Assembly (NCBI RefSeq): GCF_046630445.1
Contig: NC_092333.1
Span: forward strand, 355,169,001 to 355,233,000
Direction: 5' to 3'
DNA: 64,000 nt
DNA from: Rutidosis leptorrhynchoides
Lineage: Eukaryota; Streptophyta; Magnoliopsida; Asterales; Asteraceae
Each line of letters begins with the position of its first letter. The first letter of the stretch is position 1. This document shows, in pieces, positions 25,434 through 38,000 of this stretch. The notes beneath the pieces were generated by a model, which saw only the letters and a program-made list of their open reading frames with translations, had not been told where the DNA came from and did not search any database. Both the position numbers and the translations under genes were made by a program.

Positions 25434-25957
25434 ATACCCGAGAAATATATAAATTCACGATTAATATGTTACATTGTACATTTTTCAATTTTGATTCAAA
25501 AATCATCAACTATACTCACTACTTTCACAGTGATATACATTCTTTCATAAAAATCAGGACAACCATATATCTAGTTACATATTCTGATTATGACAGATCA
25601 GAATTCAAGTCAAGATTTAATACAAGACATCACTCTTAGATCCTTACATCTTTCAAGATCATACATTGAATCCAAACTATACTAGAACATCACTTTTATT
25701 CATAAAACACATAAAGATATTCGAATCATTCGAGATTCACGATGATTTCATCATACATATATTGACGATAACAACCTGCGTTCAAACCCTTCAAAATTCT
25801 TGAAGACACCTCAACTAATGAACCATCGAAAGGATGAACCAACCACACGTGAACTACGGAAAGAAAGATTTACGCATATAGTCATGCACCTGGAGAACAC
25901 ATTGAAACATAAGTAAAAGTTTAACACGTATCTGTGCTAGATTCTCTGACAGTGTTA

Positions 25958-26191
25958 TTACCAAAAATAACTTGTAATCTTTTTTTCAAAGTAGTCAATT
26001 TTGTCACAGCTCCAGCAAGTCAACTTCAACTTTTCAGTCGGACTAGCCTTATTATAACCTTGATATATGCGTTGCCTTTTCGCCATCGTTATCGGGGAAC
26101 CTTTTATATTCCACCACATTATCAACAGATGTACCAGCAACTTCGTTACTCTTTGGCGTAAGTCTCTCCGAAAAATACTATATTTATTCAT
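25958..26191 (-). pseudogene. Antisense CCHC zinc-knuckle remnant in F
   Basis: A 77-codon open frame on the strand opposite to F ends in KLTCWSCDKIDYFEK. It aligns with the antisense remnants in D and G. The knuckle keeps CX2C but not the His and final Cys. It may come from a gag captured in reverse orientation; the source family is not identified. Confidence 0.5.
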
Positions 26192-26394
26192 TGAAATCCT
26201 ATCATGTACTCATCTGCATCTTGTGACGATAATTTCCATATCAAATACCGGGAATTATAAATCATTATTTTCGAATCTCACAGCGTTTTTACGTCAACAG
26301 TTATATATATATATATACATATAACGTTTATCTTTCGGGATTATGTACTTCAATTCTGAAATTCTGAAAAGCACCCAGTCTGCGAAACAATTCT

Positions 26395-26610
26395 CTGAGT
26401 TCTGAAAAAGCTGAATGAAGCCTTAAAAACTGTAGACAACCTTAATAATCAAAAGTTTGATGACAAAGAATGGTAGGTTGGAAAGCTCAAAAGAAAATTT
26501 GGTACTGAAAAATGGATTGAGCAAACTATGAAGGAGGCTGTGGACAAATCACAAGGACTAGACCTGTAATCAAAGAATTCCGATGATTCGATTTCTGATG
26601 GAAATTACCG
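26395..26610 (+). pseudogene. Poly(A)-binding-protein-like gene fragment in F
   Basis: The frame from 26417 reads KTVDNLNNQKFDDKEW, stop TAG (26474), then VGKLKRK, then IEQTMKEAVDKSQGLDL, stop TAA (26567), then SKNSDDSISD. This order matches the plant cytoplasmic PABP segment covering the end of RRM3, the linker and the start of RRM4 (pattern NGKKFDDKEWYVGKA, a linker, and DDSISD). Two stops and local indels make it a pseudogene fragment. It lies in sense orientation in F and is shared, with different damage, by G and D, so capture predates the split of these families. Confidence 0.7.
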
Positions 26611-27863
26611 AAGACATGTAATCTCTTTACACATTCTAAAACAGTACAGAAAGAATTTTCTTCATCATCCTCTGATCTTAGATCTTTTAAAAATTCTAAG
26701 ATATCATCGTATCTTTCATTATAAATATCCTCAATATTTCTGAAGATATTTTCATAACTATTCTTATCCGAAATTATTGATCTCTTTGCGATATATGTGT
26801 TACATCATAAAGGAAACTGTTTTAGTTTCTAAACTCTGAGAAATTCAAATTTAAATTATGAATGTTTTTTTGAAGTAATGTTGGGAATTGAAGCATGAGT
26901 TAGTATAATATAATGACGCCTGATCAACGTGATTATATTACAGTAAGTCATGCTGAGTTTCTAATGGAATGTGATGATTCACAGATCATACAGTCATCAC
27001 GTGCAATGTTACATGACTCTTACATTCTACTTAATCTCTAGACATATTAAGAACATATTTTTTTTATAGTTCTATCTTTACCAGTGACTTCTGGTAATTT
27101 AACCAATCAAGATCGTGCTATTACAATTTATTTCTTATAACATTAGTCATGATCATTCAAAACTTCATACCTACGAATTCTGGACCATTACTCGCTTTAC
27201 TTAAAGTCGAGAAAAGAAAACAGAAGCATGGAACTCCGAAATATAAGCACGACAATAACACAGATATTACAAACCATGTATATCAATGCGTATAGCAATA
27301 TAAAGACACGGGAGAACTAAAAACACTATGAACCCAAGAGCATAATAGAAGTAAACAGATTCCTCCAGTGGTAGATGAAAAGGAAGAATGACAGATGTGA
27401 TAGTCAAGAATATATGGAATTAGAACTGAATGGAGCATATTGACGAATGTTTTGGAAGTATGAATTAAAGAAGAAAGTATAAAAGATGGGAGATGTGAAA
27501 ATAAGGAAACAAAGGAGGTGGATTTATAGTAAAATATCAGACAGAGAAATCGAGACAGATTATCGCATTAAATCGAAGAGGATCATAATTTCCTTAATCA
27601 CCGAAGAATCAAATCTTATATAGATTACAAAGATTTTCTTTAATCCGGAGATCAACCATGATGACGTCAAAAGATAAGACGAATCTTTATTTTCTTCATT
27701 TCACTCTTTTGTGATAACTTCACTCGTACTCTTCACAAAATCAAATTGTTTTATCCATATTACTCACTGATGATAGAACTCTAATTTTCAACTCGTATGA
27801 GTCATGAAAACATACTTATTGTCAGCCATGAAGATCCTAATCAAATTTTAGGACGAAATTTCT

Positions 27864-27878
27864 CTAACGGGTAGGTAC
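27864..27878 (+). promoter_or_regulatory. Element F 3' polypurine tract
   Basis: CTAACGGGTAGGTAC directly before the LTR start TGTGACGACC; GGACGAAATTTC lies just upstream as in the related elements. Confidence 0.75.
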
Positions 27879-28764
27879 TGTGACGACCCGGAAATTTCCG
27901 ATCAAATTTAGACTTAATCTTTAATTGTTTTCGACACGATAAGCAAAGTCTGTAAAGTTGAATCTCAAAATTTTTGAACTACTTTTATATATTCAATTAC
28001 CCTTCGACTGCTCTCGACGATTCACAAACATTTATGTGTATATAGATATGTATATATAATATATAGTTACATTAATTGAAAACGTTAACAAAGTATTAGA
28101 TGTATAATACTTTACATGAATGTATTTGTTTCAATATATGTTTAATATATTTATCGACGGAATTATAAGATGATATCAAATGATTGAATTATCTGATACA
28201 TTGTGATATGATTACGGGTCTCTGTTGTGAGGTCCACTGTGATTTAAGAAATCTGTTCTTTTTAACAACAATCGAAAAATGGTAAAGTGATTTACAAGTA
28301 AGAACAAATGTGTCAATTAACGGGAACTAGACAAGGGTTAGTGGAGATTCCTATTTAATTTTCAAATCATGATTTATAATATTTTCCTCGTGACTTTGAT
28401 AAGATAACTATTTTAACTTTCATCTTATTTAATGTGAAAGTAAGAACATGGAATGTAAATAACTTAGATGTTGGATATCGACAAGTTAAGTAAATCGACA
28501 TTTTACATTAAGATGATTTCATACGTTTATTTAACCTTTGGACTTTATCCCACGCTTCATCAACAAATGGTAATTTAAAAACTTGAAACCTATTATGAGT
28601 ATAAATAATTTTACTTTTCTAAAACGTTTTATGATATAACGATTTCCATTATTTTAACCTTTTAACAAAATGATTCTTAAATATATTTAGTTTTGAAAAA
28701 CTAAAGATTATATTATTAAATAAAGATTTCAGTTAAATAAAGATTTCAATTGGGGGGAAGCGGG

Positions 28765-29344
28765 GGGAAGCAAAATTTTTTTTTCTTCGTTTTTTTGGAA
28801 ATTGTTTTTCCGGCATCAAGATCACACGAAAATATGAACATTTAGAAGAGACACTTCGTGATGAATGTTATTATTTAGGCGGGAAAACGATCGACAAAAA
28901 TAACATTCAAGATAATATTGTTCGTGAAGAATATGAACGTTTTTTTTCCATGTTTTGTGAAGTAAAATTTAGCCCGATTTAGAGTTTAGGGTTTATGGTT
29001 TGGTGTTTTGGGTTTATGAAACCGTTCTTGTTAAAAACTCAATCTAAATTCTAAATCTAAACCCTAAATCTAAACCCTAAACCCTAAATTTCTAAACCCT
29101 AATATCTAAACCCTATAACCCTAATATCTAAACCCTAATATCTAAACCCCAATAGCTATAACCTCAATATACGCTCGAAAAACACGATAATTGTTATATA
29201 TTACTTCTTAGAGCGTTTTCCCGCCAAAATAAAAACATTTATCACAAAGTGTTTCTACTAAATGTTCATATTTTCATCTCATCTATAATGTTCGTGAACA
29301 AAGTTTTTTCAAAAAACGAAAAAAAAAAGTTTTTGCTTTCCCCC
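28765..29344. mobile_element. Fold-back MITE with telomere-like AAACCCTAA core
   Basis: The ends are GGGGGAAGC followed by A/T runs and the inverse GCTTTCCCCC. Sub-terminal arms also match in inverted order: GGCGGGAAAACG near 28880 versus CGTTTTCCCGCC near 29214, and ATATGAACATTTAG near 28834 versus CTAAATGTTCATAT near 29259. The centre (29052-29165) is a run of degenerate AAACCCTAA units. There is no transposase. The end may start up to 10 bases further left because GGGGGAAGC is duplicated there. The target duplication is unclear. Confidence 0.75.
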
Positions 29345-29370
29345 GATTGGTTACTTCTCTCTTGATCCTA

Positions 29371-29475
<105 letters not shown>

Positions 29476-29499
29476 CAAGTAATAAAAATAATGTTAGAA

Positions 29500-30310
29500 A
29501 ATATTATAAATAAAAAGTTTTGATAATTAAATATATTTTAATGGATAACGAGAAGTTGATTTAAAGAAGCAAATGACCATAACACTCAAATATATAAGTT
29601 ACATTTCTTATAATATAAAATTTTGGTGAATTAATTCTAATTATTGATAAAGGTACACATCGCGAAACGTAAAGTACAAGTTTTCTCAGCGTACGAAAGG
29701 ATGTTCGAAAAACCGAAACTGGGACAGTAGTCGAGCGACAACGTACAAGTCATCGGAACAAAAATTACAAGTCAACTATGCAGGAGAATATAATATAATA
29801 TATAATTATATAAATTAAAAATATTATATATATATATATTAAATATTAAAAGAGTGTCGGCAGAGTAAAATGAAAACTTGTGAGCTGGAATTGAAAGCCA
29901 CGCAATCGCATGGCCAATGGCTTTCTAACCCATGCGATCACATGGGTGGTTGGTGGTTGGCACATCTATAAATCAAGCTCGATTTCATTCAGGTTCATTC
30001 AATCATTTTACTCCGTAAAATTTTTATTATATATATTATTATTATTATTAATCTTATTTATTATTATTAGTAATATTAATATTATAATTAGTATTATACA
30101 TAAAATACTACGACGAGGTTATGAGCGAGTTATTTTTCAAAACGGGTTTTTCGAGCGGGATAGAGCTAAGGAAATTATGGGTTATAGCTATGGGGGTTAT
30201 GGGTATGGTTCATGGGTTTTGTTCGTGAGGCCAATCTAGCGTTTATCATTTCCATTGCGTTTGCGTACTTTCCTGCAATATTGAGTCACAATATTGATAC
30301 GTGAGTGATT
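29500..30310 (+). repeat. Athila-like LTR fragment (U3-R) inside F LTR
   Basis: It shares with the Athila LTR at 8400-8830 the order CAAATGACC..CTCAAA, ATTATTGATAA, AAAGTACAAG, then AAAAATTACAAGTCAACTAT, CTTGTGAGCTG, a near-palindromic motif pair (about 29903-29914 and 29930-29945) and TATAAA at 29967-29972. The right part holds a GACGAGGTTATGAG segment typical of such LTRs in my memory. Confidence 0.6.
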
Positions 30311-30324
30311 ATCTCATTTTCAAT

Positions 30325-31057
<733 letters not shown>

Positions 31058-31501
31058 CATTAGTAAATATATTTATTGTTATTAAAATAATAATTATTAT
31101 TATTAAAACTTTTGTTCATTATTATTATTATTATTGTTAATATTATTTTATCAAATAAATAATTTATACAAAGATATATTTACTATACATAATACAATTA
31201 TATTAATAATACATATCACTATATTTTTTATCATTAAAATGATATTAAATAAATGTTATATAAATTATATTACTTAATATATAATAATATATTTTATCAT
31301 ATATAAATCTTAACATAAATTTTTATCATTAATACATTATAATGAATGATGAAATATTTTAATAAATATTTACTATATAAATATTAACTACTTAAAATAG
31401 GTAGGATAAAAATAAATTATTTAATTATTAAAATAACATATAACTCATTAGATATAACAAGAATATTAATAATATTAATATATATACAAACTTGTTATAT
31501 G

Positions 31502-31505
<4 letters not shown>

Positions 31506-31575
<70 letters not shown>
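31506..31575 (+). repeat. (TA)n microsatellite
   Basis: About 70 bases of TA in the F LTR, just before the conserved CGTGAATC segment. Confidence 0.97.
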
Positions 31576-31576
<1 letters not shown>

Positions 31577-32428
31577 CTGATATAGATTCGTGAATCAGAG
31601 GCCAACCCTGCACTTGTTCAATGCCGTCATATGCATTAATATTGCGAAATATAGTATCATGAGTTTTATTTACTCCTTTTTTAAATGCTTTTTCAATATA
31701 TATTTTTGGGACTGAGAATACATGCGCTGATTTTATAAATGTTTGACGAAATAGACACAAGTACTTAAAACTACATTCTATGGTTGGATTATTAAACCGA
31801 ATATCGCCCTTTTTAGTCTGGTAATCTAAGAATTAGGGAACAGATACCCTAATTGACGCGAATCCTAAAGATAGATCTATCGGGCCCAACAAGCCCCATC
31901 CGGGTTACGGATGCTTTAGTACTTCGAATTTATCATGTCCGATGAGAGTCCCGGAATGATGGGGATATTCTATATGCATTTTGTTAAGGTCGGTTACCAG
32001 GTGTTCATCATATGAATGATTTTTATACACAGGTTATGTGTATTATGTTTTGTACACGGGTTACGTGTGCGGTTAAATATTTGAAATCTTGTGGTCTATT
32101 AAAATTATGGAAATGAATGATTATGATAAACTGATGAAGATATTACTAGGATACATTAATGACATATTTCAAAAGACGTTGGATTCAAATCATTTGAGTC
32201 CAAAAAGATTGTTGATAGATGAATGATAGATTAGTCAATTATATTTGGGAAACATGAAAATTTCATTGGTATGCATATTTGTAAACTTTCGTTGAAATGA
32301 AAGTTTGCCTTTTAAAAAGAATACAATGTTTGTAAAACGTATCATATAGATGTCAGTACCTCGCAATGTAATCAACTAATGTGAATCGTTTAAAATCAGT
32401 ATGAACGGGTCCTTTCAATTTTTCCGTT

Positions 32429-33401
32429 TGTTGTATGTGGATGTAAATCAATTACACGTGTCCTTGTGTGAGTTAGATAGTTGCTAATGAGGGAATCTTT
32501 AGTTTGGTTTTCCGTTATCAATTCCTAACTATAGGATTAATGCGCAAGGTACAATACATAATTAATGACTGAATTTATTTAAGCCTTCGGGGTTACACAC
32601 TTATACACCTAGACGTCAGTTAATAATATATATGTGATATATATTATTCAAGTAATATAATAAAGTAATTAAATTAATTAATTAATTAATTAATTAATAT
32701 ATAATTTTTATATGAATCAAGTAATACGTATTGAACAAGGAATACTTATGCAACATGGAAATAAGATTTGCATATTAAAATAATATATTTATTTGTATAA
32801 AAAAAACTAATCACAATAATATTGTGATTCGATTTGTAAACCGACATACAAATTAATATATATACCCATGAGGGGTTCTCACTTTTTAGAGTTATCAAAA
32901 AAAGAAAAACACCACATATTTCTTTAGTCTCTTTTCTGGTTCCATAAAAACAATAGATTCCCCAAGTTAATTGTTTTCGACGTAAACACAAATAATACGA
33001 TTTATTTTTTCGTTTTTGTCTACGCATGAAACAAAAGCATTAAACCGTTGTTCTTTACGATTCAGTTAAATAAATAATCCTTGTGATTATTTATTATTAC
33101 TTGACGGGACTAGCACATCCGTTTGACATTGTTCGAAGTGTAGTGTGGACTACCATAGCGGCAATCATACTTTTGATTGTTAGTTTCTCTTCCATCAATC
33201 CGGTTCTACAAGAAAGGTATAATTTTTAAACTCTCTTGTTGTATTTATTTATTTAACCGTATAAATCATATGGGTTCGTTTTTGGTGATTTAGTTATAAA
33301 TATAATTAATACGCTTCCGCTTAATAATTTAGTTATAAATAGTATGTACATGATAATAATTAATTAGAAAATTGTTTTCTTAAAACCCTAAATCACCAAC
33401 A
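32429..33401 (+). repeat. Copia 5' LTR (start uncertain)
   Basis: The end ...CACCAACA is fixed by the PBS that follows. The start TGTTGTATG at 32429 fits the terminal repeat TGTTG/CAACA and gives about 970 bases, but F ends only 11 bases to the left, so F may instead have truncated the LTR. Confidence 0.5.
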
Positions 33402-33402
33402 G

Positions 33403-33416
33403 TGGTATTAAGAGCC
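33403..33416 (+). other. Copia primer binding site
   Basis: TGGTATTAAGAGCC, one base after the LTR end, close to the initiator-Met complement TGGTATCAGAGCC. Confidence 0.75.
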
Positions 33417-34680
33417 TCTTATGTTTTTATACGGTTAGTAATATTTATTCGTGGTTGTTATTTATTAAACGGCTTGTGTATATATTTGTATGTTTTTTTA
33501 TCCATGGCCAAGACGTGCATCTTGTGCCATGGAGCAATCCATAATTATTGTCATGATCATGTTATTATTATGATGATTTAATTGTGCATAGCTGATGAAA
33601 ACCTAGACCGTGTGTATGTGTTATGATCTTGAATGTTTATGGTTGTTTGGATGCCATTATTTTGTGGCCATTTATGGATGTAATTTAATCTTTTATTTTG
33701 GGAGGCCGTTTTGAGTCAATTATGTAATTTACAATTCTAGATTAGTTGTATTTTATTTTATAATAAATATAACCTCCATGATGATATTAATGACTTGAAG
33801 TGAACGGAATTTGGCCATCAAGACACACTTGCAGTAAAGTCAATGGACAAAAGCTGAGAGAGATGCGGTGAAGGAGGACACTTGGTTATCATGAGATCTT
33901 GACGCAATTGGGAGCTTCTATGGTTTACTTTTGTGATCATCCCTTTAGTTGACCGCTTGGTTCTCATAATGGCTCGTGAGACCAAGCATAGGATTTTCAT
34001 CGGTTGAGGCTATGCACATACATATTATGTTTTGTTATGTTTGGTTGCATTTTATATGTTATGTGATTGTGTATAATTTGTCATGAGAATTAAAAATCAA
34101 AACATAATTAAAATCAAGTTAAACCATTTTTAACTTTTGAGGCGAATATTGTATGCATGTAATATTCGTAACACAATTTTTCAAAAAGATTATTAAAATT
34201 GTATAATATACCCGACGAAATTTAAGTCGTGCCGTCCAATCCGGTTGAAACACTTGTCGTTATTTTTTGACTATGTGTGAGACCTAGTTGAATTATAACT
34301 CAAGGTGATCATTATCTATGCGTGAGACCTAGATTAATTTTTACACGCTTCATAATTGGATGACTTAATCGAGTTGAGAGGCGAGACCGCAACTCGAGGC
34401 AAGGATGGGACTAAACATGCCAGCATGACACTAGTGTTAGACACTAAATGCCGTGAGTCCCATAAAGATCTAAGAGTTGCACTTGTAATGCAATTGGTGC
34501 CGCCGCCTACCGATTGAATCCACCATTGCTAGCAGATCAACTGATGTGATGGTGGAAGCACAATGTGGATCTTAACCTTTTACAAAAATTAATAGTTTTA
34601 TAAGGTTTTAAAACATGGGTAGTTAATTTATAAAAGGATAATTATTAAAGATACTAAAAGAACCTTGTTTATTTTGTAGA
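33417..34680 (+). other. Copia leader region
   Basis: About 1.26 kb between PBS and gag with no supported ORF and no motif that I can name. Confidence 0.6.
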
Positions 34681-36043
34681 TGACATCAAACGCAATTCAA
34701 TCTGTAAACAACATGACCATAAGGTCAATCTTGAGAAGGAAAAATTGAATAGTAACAACTTCATTGACTGGTATCGAAACCTTCAGATTGTCTTAAAGTC
34801 TGAAAGGAAGTTGCACCATCTGAAAAATCCTTTACCAGAAGCTCCACCTGAAACTGCCAGTGCTACTGTTCCTAATGCTTATACTAAGCAGTATAACGAA
34901 CAACTTGAAGTAGCATGTCTTATGCTTGCTAGCATGACCTCTAAGATCCAAAGGAACTTAATGGACTACAATGCATATGAGGTGATCGAGGAACTCAAGA
35001 CGATGTTCCAACAACAGGCAGAACAGGAGTTGTTTGAAACTGTGAAAGCGTTTCACGCTTGCAAACATGAGTTGGGGCAGCCGGTTAGCCAATATGTCTT
35101 GAAGATGAAAGTCTATTTGAATCAACTGGAGCGACTAGGTTATGCTATGCCACTAGTTCTTGGAGTGCACTTGATACTTACTTCACTCTCAAAGGACTAT
35201 AATGAATTTGTAATGAATTACAATATGCATGGCATGGGAAAAAACATTCCTGAGCTGCATGCAATGCTTAAGCAAGCTGAAAAGGGGCTACCAAAGAAGA
35301 CTCCTACAGTCTTAACTATAAAGGAAGGTAAAATCCAGAAAAGAAAGCCACAAGCTGGAAGTGGAAAGGGAAAAGGAAAGAGTAAGCACGCTTACACTCC
35401 CGAGAAGAAAATTCCACCACCAGCAAAGAAAGAGCATCCCGCAAAGAACATGGCTTGTCACCATTGTGGCCAGATTGGTCATTGGAGATAAAACTGTGTG
35501 CTTTACCTGGAAGAGTTGAAGAAGGGAAAGGCTGGTTCGACCAGCACTTCATGTATCTTCATTATAGAACTGTATAATTTTCCTAATAAAACTTGGGTAT
35601 ATGACACTGGTTGTGGTACTCATATTTGTAATAATATGCAGGGACTTAGAAAAATTTGGAAGCTGAATAAGGGGGCTTTGGATCTGTACGTTGTCAATGG
35701 TGATCGTGCAGCTGTCAAAGCTATAGGAAGCTATGAGCTCATCCTCCCAAGTGGAATTATTCTTATTTGAGATAATTTTCATTATGCACCTTCTATAACT
35801 AGAGGTGTTATTTCAGTTTCTCATTTGAAGGATAATGGTTTTAATCATATATTCACAAATTATGGTATTTCAGTTTCTAAGGATAATGTTTTTTATTTTA
35901 ATGATATTCCTAGAGATGGTATTTTTAAAATTGATATGCATAATCTTATTCCAAACGAAAGTTCTATATTTAATTGTAGCTCTAAGAAATTCAAGCATGA
36001 TTTGAATTCCACATATCTATGGCATTGTCGTCTTGGTCATATG
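34681..36043 (+). pseudogene. gag-pol: Ty1-copia gag-pol, frameshifted, two stops, truncated
   Basis: The ATG at 34681 is followed by a one-base frameshift near 34730; from 34745 the frame reads as a copia gag (UBN2-like), for example NNFIDWYRNLQIVL. It reaches the zinc knuckle CHHCGQIGHW, where TAA at 35489-35491 interrupts the motif before its last Cys. The same frame continues into protease (DTGCGTHIC, about 35602-35628), a TGA at 35768-35770, and the GAG-pre-integrase segment ending in LWHCRLGH at about 36040. There the minus-strand LTR H cuts in. Confidence 0.9.
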
Positions 36044-36362
36044 TGATGCCCCGTCCAAAACTTCTATGGTACGGATCATCAACAACAGGTCCATTACACG
36101 GTATAACACTATATGCTATTTTAAAACAAGGTTTTGCATTCATAAAAAGATAATGTTTTTCCAACGACAAATGTTTTACAAAAGTAACGTGCTTCTACGG
36201 ATAGAAAGCATTAACAATAGTACGTGACACTTAGGTCATTAAAAACCATGGTTCGAATACAACATAAGTAGTGAATGCAAAATAAAAAGTCCATGATTAA
36301 GAGACATCACTAACAATGCAGAGTACAGTGGATGCATAATCATCTTAGTTACCTGAGAATAA
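36044..36362 (-). repeat. LTR remnant H, part 1
   Basis: Starts TGATGCCCCGTCC right after the interrupted copia pol and ends ACCTGAGAATAA, where G is inserted. Continuation is at 49549. Read on the minus strand it is the 3' end of an LTR related to those of G and C1 (shared GGTTACCTGAG-type block). About 320 bases; no gene. Confidence 0.65.
36358..36362 (+). repeat. Target site duplication of G, left copy
   Basis: AATAA immediately before the LTR of G; the same five bases follow the other LTR at 49544-49548. Confidence 0.85.
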
Positions 36363-37734
36363 TGTCATACCCCGTCCTAATCCATCTGGACGAAGTCACC
36401 AACATCTGGTCCCATTGTGAAGATCGACTCCAAGTAATATCTTTAAAATGAGCAAATGCACAGCGGAAGGTTCCTTTCATACCTGAGAATAAACATACTT
36501 TCAAGTGTCAACCAAAAGGTTGGTGAGTTCATAAGTTTATCATAAAACAATAAAATTCATCATTTTGATAGACCACAAGATTTAAATCCTGCATGGTACA
36601 AATGGGCCCGAATCCTATACCCACCTGTAATGTACATGCGATATCTTTTAAATACAGTACACCTTTCTCGTGTACGAAATCATCTTTCATAAATCTTAGT
36701 AACCGTACACATATCTTGTGCACAAAAATAACATACACATAACCTGTGTATAAAATCATTCTCTCGATACATAACATTCACTTTTCATTGCTTTCATAGC
36801 TTAGCATGGTAACCGACCTTAACATATAATGCGCATAATAATATCCCCAAAACAGAACATCTCGTCTGTATAATAATCATATAAACTTCGAAGTACTAAA
36901 CACCACGCCCACTAGCCCTTCCGTCTAGTAAACATTCTTGGTGGGGGTGTTAAACCCGGTAGCTACCTTTAGGATTCGCGTCAATTAGGCGTGCACTAAT
37001 TCTCAAAATTAGTGATGTTCCCTAATTCTTAGGTTACCAAGCAAAAATAATCAGGGGAAAAATATTCATATCAATTGTGGTAATTATCACGTCCACATAA
37101 TTCAATGGTGGCAATTATCACGTCCACATAATTCATTTGAGGAATGTTTTGCTTGTGTCTATCTCGTCAAACATTTATAAAAGCATTTCATGTATTCGCA
37201 GTTCAAAATGTATTTCAAAAGCATTTAACAAAGCAGTTGTAAAAATAGCGCATGTATTCTCAGTCCCAAAAATGTAAAGAGTAAAAGGGAATCAAATGAA
37301 CTCACAATTTTGTATTTTGTAGTAAAAATACATATGATGTCATTTAACAAGAGTAGGGTTGACCTCGGATTCACGAACCTATATCATTTACATATATTAA
37401 CACATATATTTGTAATCAAACAAATTTATTATCTCTTAAATTATATATTATATATATTTAATTTGTATGTATATTTAAAAATGACTAATGTTTATATAGT
37501 TATATTAATATTTATATATGATTAATATTATATTAAAAATACATCATTTGTTATATATGAATGTTTATATAAAAAAAATACATTTATAATATGTAATATT
37601 AGTATAAGTATAATTTTATATACATAATATTTATTTGTTGTAAAAATAATAATAATGATAATACTAGTAATAAAAATAATGATAATAATAATAATGATAA
37701 TAATTTGTAATAATAATAAAACTTATGTTCATAA

Positions 37735-37856
<122 letters not shown>

Positions 37857-37929
37857 GTAATAGTAATATTACTAATAATAATAATGATAATATGTAAACT
37901 ACCTCAATGAAGTAGCCCTTAAAAATAAT

Positions 37930-38000
37930 GCCCAAGTCCGGGTTTGAACCCGCGACGTCCCGCTAACCCGATAACGCCTTAAACCATTACACTGTCTCAG
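37930..38000 (-). repeat. tRNA-derived SINE-like block in G 3' LTR
   Basis: On the minus strand a B-box-like GGGTTCAAACCCGG follows an A-box-like stretch near AGTGTAATGGTTTAAGG, then the AAT/TTA microsatellite, the same order as in D. In the other G LTR (46441-46513) the B box has decayed. Confidence 0.55.

Larger units (their letters stand above)
32429..36043 (+). mobile_element. Ty1-copia element, 5' LTR and truncated gag-pol
   Basis: Putative LTR, Met-tRNA-type PBS, leader, and a gag-pol frame that stops abruptly at 36043, where the minus-strand LTR remnant H begins. RT and integrase are absent (displaced beyond the insertions). Frameshift and stops show it is old. Confidence 0.75.

Noticed and set aside
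29041..29165. Telomere-like AAACCCTAA repeats as an interstitial telomere
   Set aside because: Degenerate, short and located between the arms of a fold-back element, so better explained as part of that MITE.
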